Shown here: positions 31,601 to 34,256 of the stretch, piece by piece | Layout: every line of letters begins with the position of its first letter | Position numbering within the stretch: position 1 is the stretch's first letter | Assembly: GCF_000003605.2 (NCBI RefSeq) | Contig: NW_003123908.1 | Span: 90,672-124,927 of the forward strand | Source of the DNA: Saccoglossus kowalevskii | Taxonomy: Eukaryota; Hemichordata; Enteropneusta; Harrimaniidae | Reading direction: 5' to 3' | Length of the DNA stretch: 34,256 bases | Made by a program: the position numbers and the translations under genes | The notes under the pieces: model-generated | Seen by the model: the letters and a program-made list of their open reading frames with translations, nothing else | Told to the model about the DNA's origin: nothing | Databases searched by the model: none

Positions 31601-32061
31601 GAATATTAGATTATGCAAAAATTAAGAGAAACAAAGACTTGTGCGATATTTCAATAATGGTAGGCCATGTTTAAAAACAGTTGAGGTCATTGAAGTGGAA
31701 TAATCAGAGTCAGTTGTGATCTTACCTCGTATACACTCGTGATACGCAGTCGATAGAACACAGGTAAAAACAGATGTGCAGATATTGGGATCATAATAAA
31801 ATAAGAGAGCCCAATCACCCAAAACATGGTACCGAAAGTGTAGATTTCCGCCGATGTCCCCAACAACGCCACAGCCGACATAAAACTCGCCAATAAAGAC
31901 AGTCCCACGGGGAAGAAACGCATTTTTCTGTCGGCCATCAGAAATTCGGAAGTAGTTTTCTGTCGTCCTCCTGTAAATGCGTGAAAGAGACCGATGCAAG
32001 CGGAGATCGCTAACACCAGCGAAAATATCACGTAATCGACCACTGAGAAGCTGGCTGCCAT
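19348..32061 (-). CDS. SLC5 sodium-solute symporter, SLC5A6/8/12 clade (sodium-coupled monocarboxylate / multivitamin transporter-like), 14 exons
   Basis: Plasma-membrane transporter of the SSF family, expected to use the Na+ gradient to import monocarboxylates (SLC5A8/12) or biotin and pantothenate (SLC5A6). Fourteen exons join in one frame with GT/AG sites at every visible boundary, giving about 620 residues plus a few in the assembly gap; the human relatives are 610-635. Start: [10 protein letters not shown] with a strong Kozak context (ATCATGG). Landmarks: [18 protein letters not shown] (about 170-187), [12 protein letters not shown] (227-238), FSGALSTLSS (about 340-349, whose serines correspond to the Na2 sodium site), [17 protein letters not shown] (about 414-430) and [10 protein letters not shown] near the C-terminus. 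The exon 11 loop has six N-glycosylation sequons. The protein ends in ETAV, a class I PDZ ligand. Substrate cannot be chosen: residues match SLC5A6 in places and SLC5A8/12 in others. Confidence 0.95.
20301..20422 (-). CDS. SLC5 transporter exon 13
   Basis: 122 nt encoding the cytoplasmic tail from [18 protein letters not shown] to CCGGKYSDK. The DVDPRL and CCG elements resemble tails of the clade. Donor GTAAGT, phase 0. Confidence 0.9.
20898..20998 (-). CDS. SLC5 transporter exon 12
   Basis: 101 nt encoding [16 protein letters not shown] through [10 protein letters not shown], the last transmembrane helix; acceptor TACATTCTAG, donor GTGAGG, phase 1. Confidence 0.94.
21725..22063 (+). mobile_element. 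Interspersed non-autonomous repeat, copy B
   Basis: Second copy of the element at 14391-14722, in direct orientation, inside transporter intron 11 and only about 45 bp from the exon 11 donor. It lacks the 59-bp array. Just upstream, ATTCGTCTAGCTGTATCC resembles the start of an array unit, so one degenerate unit may be part of the element. Confidence 0.85.
22109..22368 (-). CDS. SLC5 transporter exon 11 (5' end lost in assembly gap)
   Basis: 260 visible nt, beginning in the gap. Encodes [20 protein letters not shown], then a luminal/extracellular loop rich in Asn, Ser and Thr with six sequons (NCT, NSS, NIS, NYS, NMT, NSS). Donor GTATGT, phase 2. The reading frame requires the missing part to be a multiple of three, probably only a few residues. 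Confidence 0.92.
22369..22734. other. Assembly gap (366 N)
   Basis: A run of unresolved bases that removes the start of transporter exon 11 and part of intron 10. Any open frame crossing it is artefactual. Confidence 1.
22929..23083 (-). CDS. SLC5 transporter exon 10
   Basis: 155 nt encoding [18 protein letters not shown] through [11 protein letters not shown] to PWTNNK; acceptor TTGCAG, donor GTTAGT, ends phase 0. Contains the glycine-rich SSF signature region. Confidence 0.94.
23184..23217 (+). repeat. (TGAC)n microsatellite
   Basis: Just over eight tandem TGAC units in transporter intron 9. Confidence 0.95.
23464..23579. repeat. Long hairpin with 45-51-bp arms
   Basis: Arms 23470-23514 and 23529-23573 match as reverse complements at 42 of 45 positions around a 14-base loop. 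Pairing continues about 6 bp outward with one mismatch. It sits in transporter intron 9 and is followed by a short (TA)n run at 23579-23596. The near-identity suggests a recent fold-back insertion. Confidence 0.93.
23608..23720 (-). CDS. SLC5 transporter exon 9
   Basis: 113 nt encoding [18 protein letters not shown] through [10 protein letters not shown] to TRII. The first codons carry the serines of the Na2 sodium site. Donor GTGAGT, with a long hairpin starting about 28 bp beyond it in the intron. Confidence 0.93.
24147..24235 (-). CDS. SLC5 transporter exon 8
   Basis: 89 nt encoding [18 protein letters not shown] and [11 protein letters not shown] plus two bases of a Ser codon; acceptor TTACAG, donor GTAAAT. 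Confidence 0.93.
24514..24643 (-). CDS. SLC5 transporter exon 7
   Basis: 130 nt encoding [13 protein letters not shown] through [10 protein letters not shown] to RADQ; acceptor CCGCAG, donor GTATGT, ends phase 0. Confidence 0.93.
25071..25211 (-). CDS. SLC5 transporter exon 6
   Basis: 141 nt encoding [12 protein letters not shown] through [10 protein letters not shown] to KDAK; acceptor TTTTCAG, donor GTAAGT, leaves in phase 2. Confidence 0.94.
25517..26375. mobile_element. Fold-back element with about 200-bp terminal inverted repeats and TTAA ends
   Basis: About 859 bp in transporter intron 5. The outer ends are TTAAAGGAAACATCAA... and ...TTGATGTTTCCTTTAA. Inverted similarity runs inward through CATAATGACCCCTGAAGAAAAAG, the CATTCTCTAGATATTCAACTT block, CAGCCATCTTGATT and TTTCATCTATAAC, roughly 25517-25735 against 26125-26375. 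The palindromic TTAA fits a piggyBac-type target duplication, but the termini do not settle the superfamily. It is non-autonomous: there is no transposase frame. An (AAT)n run lies in one arm only. Confidence 0.85.
26223..26259 (+). repeat. (ATA)n microsatellite
   Basis: Trinucleotide run, with one G interruption, inside the right arm of the fold-back element. The left arm lacks the expansion. Confidence 0.9.
26420..26574 (-). CDS. SLC5 transporter exon 5
   Basis: 155 nt, residues 175-225 plus two bases. Begins [13 protein letters not shown] and ends GGRIEFF; acceptor TTTTTTTAG, donor GTGAGT. Confidence 0.94.
26731..26798 (-). CDS. SLC5 transporter exon 4
   Basis: 68 nt encoding [14 protein letters not shown] and IVCSFYTSL; acceptor TTTTTTCAG, donor GTATGT, ends phase 0. 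Confidence 0.93.
26819..26866 (+). repeat. (TAT)n microsatellite
   Basis: Trinucleotide run 20 bp upstream (minus strand sense) of the transporter exon 4 acceptor. Confidence 0.95.
28619..28671 (+). repeat. (TTTA)n microsatellite
   Basis: About 13 tetranucleotide units in transporter intron 3. Confidence 0.95.
28801..28852 (-). CDS. SLC5 transporter exon 3
   Basis: 52 nt encoding [17 protein letters not shown] and the first base of the next codon; acceptor TTTACAG, donor GTAATA. The YAPALALN motif is characteristic of the clade. Confidence 0.93.
28896..29265 (+). repeat. Dispersed repeat family, copy 3
   Basis: Shares CTAATGAGTG, TTTATTTACAAGCTGATAAC, GGGGCTAAT and GAAGATACGAACGATG with copies 1 and 2. 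It carries an extra block at about 29040-29155 with an imperfect hairpin (GAATGTATA...TATACATTC flanking AAAGCCGGGTA and TACCCGGCTTT). It lies in transporter intron 2. Confidence 0.75.
29719..29784 (-). CDS. SLC5 transporter exon 2
   Basis: Residues 113-134 ([20 protein letters not shown], then YM), 66 nt, phase 0 at both ends; acceptor TTTTCAG, donor GTAAGT. Confidence 0.93.
29895..29921 (+). repeat. Poly-C and (CA)n microsatellite
   Basis: A run of ten C followed by about nine CA units, about 110 bp from transporter exon 2. Confidence 0.9.
30537..30740 (-). CDS. Doubtful small ORF with one hydrophobic segment (67 codons)
   Basis: Lies in transporter intron 1. Begins [10 protein letters not shown], then the hydrophobic [15 protein letters not shown] and a polar tail with one sequon (NKT). 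The layout resembles a signal-anchored protein, but no family is recognised, no poly(A) signal follows, and part of the same DNA is duplicated at 30935-30994, where this frame is broken. It may be a chance ORF or an unused exon. Confidence 0.15.
   Translation of the reverse strand: MRDNENTNKRLPISICVLAYVVIIAWDSRACGKQISQVANKTHTDSKLVYANLLVSHDESTIRNNGW
30644..30722 (+). repeat. Local direct duplication, copy 1
   Basis: Matches 30935-30994 through CCGCACGCAC, AAGCGA-GATAACAACATACG and CGCTTGTTTGT. This copy carries about 17 extra bases. Confidence 0.8.
30935..30994 (+). repeat. Local direct duplication, copy 2
   Basis: The shorter copy of 30644-30722, about 290 bp away and in the same orientation, inside transporter intron 1. 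Confidence 0.8.
31726..32061 (-). CDS. SLC5 transporter exon 1
   Basis: Residues 1-112, ending SVYE before a GTAAGA donor, phase 0. Contains the first transmembrane helices and the [11 protein letters not shown] segment typical of SLC5 proteins. ATG at 32061 has A at -3 and G at +4. Confidence 0.95.
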
Positions 32062-32095
32062 GATGATACCGGTATTACCAGCGTAGCACTCTCGG

Positions 32096-32198
32096 TCAAA
32101 TCAGCGCGATGGCCCGGCGTGATAGGCGTGTGTTGATGTTGTCCTGGATGTTGTCCGGGATGTCGTACTTAAAGCGTAGTTTTAAGACCACGGTGTAC
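32096..32198 (-). other. Candidate exon upstream of the SLC5 start (33 codons plus TGA)
   Basis: After the acceptor TTTTATTATCGTAG the minus strand reads one base, then YTVVLKLRFKYDIPDNIQDN and [13 protein letters not shown], then TGA, ending 34 bases before the transporter ATG. It is GC-richer than its flank and reads like protein. It could be the last exon of an upstream gene or an upstream ORF in the transporter's 5' leader. A further open, GC-rich stretch with an acceptor (TTATTCCTTCAG) precedes it at about 32390. Confidence 0.3.
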
Positions 32199-34256
32199 CT
32201 ACGATAATAAAACAATTGCAGCAAACAGCGCATTTACGTCGATATACCGGTAGCCACGTGTTTTAATACTACTGAGAGGGGTCAGGGTCAAACGTACTAT
32301 TCTAAGGTCATCCCTTTCACTCTCGGCGCGTCGGTAGCTGGCGTGGTCGATGTACTGGTGAAGTACCAACGGAGGAAACCATACAAATCTGAAGGAATAA
32401 CAACTTATGAACGTATGATATGTAATACATCGGTACATAAACTATCCTAATATAAACCAGAGACACAATAAGATATGTGCCGAAATATATCTTACTTGTA
32501 TTTTGTATATTTTTTATTTTTTCCCAAATATAAAACGTGAAAAAAAAGTTGTTCACTTTGACTTATTATATCACAAGAATAGTTAGATTATTATATACAG
32601 ATTATTCGTACGTGATTTTTACAAATTTCTGAATAATTATACGTTAAGCGGAAATTATCACGTGATAGATTTATTCATTGTGTGGATATTATTTGTGATA
32701 ATACATTTGTGGCGGAACTTGTTGTTGTATGCACAGTATAAATACTTATAAATACTTCTGGAAGAAGCGAAGTACCAAATTTGCCCTTGTAGACTTACTT
32801 TCAGATATTGCTGAAAATATTGACAAATATTGTAACTTTAGGTTACATCATTGCAGTATTGCGACCCTGTGCTGCTTACATGGTCCAAACGTAATCGCCA
32901 ACAATCTGTCAGTATACTAGCCTCATATGTAGGCGTGGTAGCGCAACTCACGCGACTCGTCAGACTATCAGTATCCTGAATACTTCTGAAAATCCAATGT
33001 GGCGTCCTACAAGGATCGATTCTGATATCAATTTTATTTCTGGTGATGAAGTTATAAACTCAGGAAATGTTTTTGATTTCTTATATATAATGCTTCAGAA
33101 AAAATAATCCGCCGAATACATTTTCTTTTCTTTTTTTTTCACGCTCACACTGCTTCTCTATTTAAATAATTTGATTTAGCTTTGTACCTGCTTTCACTGT
33201 CTGACTCACAACATAATTACATTAAACGAATGCAGGTCACAAGATCCTTCAAATCCACTAGAATACTTAGTAGTAAACAATGTTGTATATATAATTGTAT
33301 ATAGTTTTCTAATATTCAGTTTTCCCGATATGATACCGGACCACAGACTAGACTAGCCACATCAAATTATTAGGCAGTAATGTTGTGGATATTACTACTA
33401 CTATTATTAAGTTATCTTATTAACATAATGATACTGTTTATTAATTGACTGCATCTAGTGAAATAAAATTCATGCATTCATTTGCCACGACCATTTGTAC
33501 CCCAACGTCCTTTGTCACAATCATTTAAAATGTCAAAATTATTTTTTATCATAATTAGTATGACGACGTTTTGTTTTTAATATACTGAACCATCGTAGTT
33601 GTAGTGACAAGTCAAATCAAATCTACTGATTACGTAGATAAATAAATTGACCTCTGTGTGGTTTTATATTTCTCAAGAATCAAAAACAGATTCTCTCTAA
33701 AGAGAACAAATCGAAAAAATGTCTGGATGTCTGGCAATTGGTTATACAAATGTAGTATGTGAGGCGGCGAAATCTAGATAATTAAAACGCCAATAAACCT
33801 AACGGTTTTTAATAATATAACTTCTTCAAATGTAAAATATTAAGACTGATTTATTTCCCTATATTTCTCAACGAGTGAATACAACATTTCAATCTTTCAA
33901 GCGTTCAACAATTCAAGAAATGTGCTGTATGTTTTTGCGTAGTACTCTTCCCTCAACGTCCGATCACAAAACGTTTAATATGCGATGATATGGTCTTGTG
34001 AGGATGCACCATACGCATTACGAGGAGAGTTTTGAAAACAGGTTAGGACTGTCACATCCCGTTCACCCGTACCGTTCATCCCGTTTACCCGTACCCGTCC
34101 CTGCCATGTGGTAAACAATAGTGGGCAACAGTGTGCATTTCCCGCATTTCGAATCGTACGAAGAAAAAGTTGAAAATAACAAAATATGAACAAACAAACA
34201 AAATAAAAAAATAAATGGTCACACTTTGTACTGTATTCAAAGCGGGGGTGGAGTCG
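32199..34256. other. Upstream flank of the transporter, no firm gene
   Basis: Positions 32199-32400 are fairly GC-rich and open in two frames on the minus strand (one reads FVWFPPLVLHQYIDHA...), possibly leader exons. From 32400 to the window end the DNA is AT-rich with short chance ORFs. The C-rich patch at 34058-34101 is described separately. Confidence 0.5.
34058..34101 (-). other. G-quadruplex-capable GGG array
   Basis: On the minus strand, 34101-34080 reads GGG-AC-GGG-TAC-GGG-TAAAC-GGG, a full four-tract motif with loops of 2, 3 and 5. Two more GGG tracts follow (34066-34068 and 34058-34060), within a degenerate ACGGGT-type mini-array. Confidence 0.7.

Noticed and set aside
31622-31999. 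125-codon minus-strand frame overlapping transporter exon 1
   Set aside because: A shadow frame of exon 1; the other frame carries the clear SLC5 N-terminus with correct splicing.
1-34256. tRNA, rRNA or viral remnants
   Set aside because: I saw no B-box GGTTCGA-type motif with a matching cloverleaf, no rRNA blocks, and no reverse transcriptase, integrase or capsid-like frames.

Overview
The window is a piece of an animal nuclear genome. It is AT-rich, with short coding exons bounded by GT/AG introns, AATAAA poly(A) signals, microsatellites, minisatellites, fold-back elements and one 366-base assembly gap. The two recognisable genes belong to animal families: a Golgi galactose 3-O-sulfotransferase and an SLC5 sodium-solute symporter of the SLC5A6/8/12 clade. 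The exon pattern and repeat style suggest a marine invertebrate, plausibly an invertebrate deuterostome, but I cannot name the species. There are no bacterial operons, CRISPR arrays, tRNAs or rRNAs.

Layout. 1-4221: mostly featureless AT-rich DNA with two hairpins. 4222-4958 (minus): a probable three-exon gene for a 126-residue, N-glycosylated, single-pass type II membrane protein with no catalytic domain, followed by a poly(A) signal. 4959-9417: intergenic, with a minisatellite of about 30-bp units (about 7620-8205) ending in a perfect 33-bp palindrome. 9418-12170 (plus): a complete three-exon Gal3ST-family sulfotransferase (402 residues) with a poly(A) signal. 12171-19143: intergenic, with a 59-bp tandem array fused to an interspersed repeat, plus two copies of another repeat. 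19144-32061 (minus): a 14-exon SLC5 transporter of about 620 residues plus a few lost in the gap; every visible junction keeps phase. Its introns hold most of the microsatellites and fold-back elements. 32062-34256: upstream flank of the transporter, with a candidate extra exon (32096-32198) and a C-rich patch that can form a G-quadruplex on the minus strand.

Relations between genes. The sulfotransferase and the transporter are convergent, about 7 kb apart. The small minus-strand gene and the sulfotransferase are divergent (head to head), and both have a tiny phase-1 first exon followed by a signal-anchor exon of 136 or 139 nt that ends in phase 2. This shared architecture is the most intriguing observation here: the small gene may be a sulfotransferase-type anchor and stem without its enzyme. 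No functional link between the sulfotransferase and the transporter is evident.
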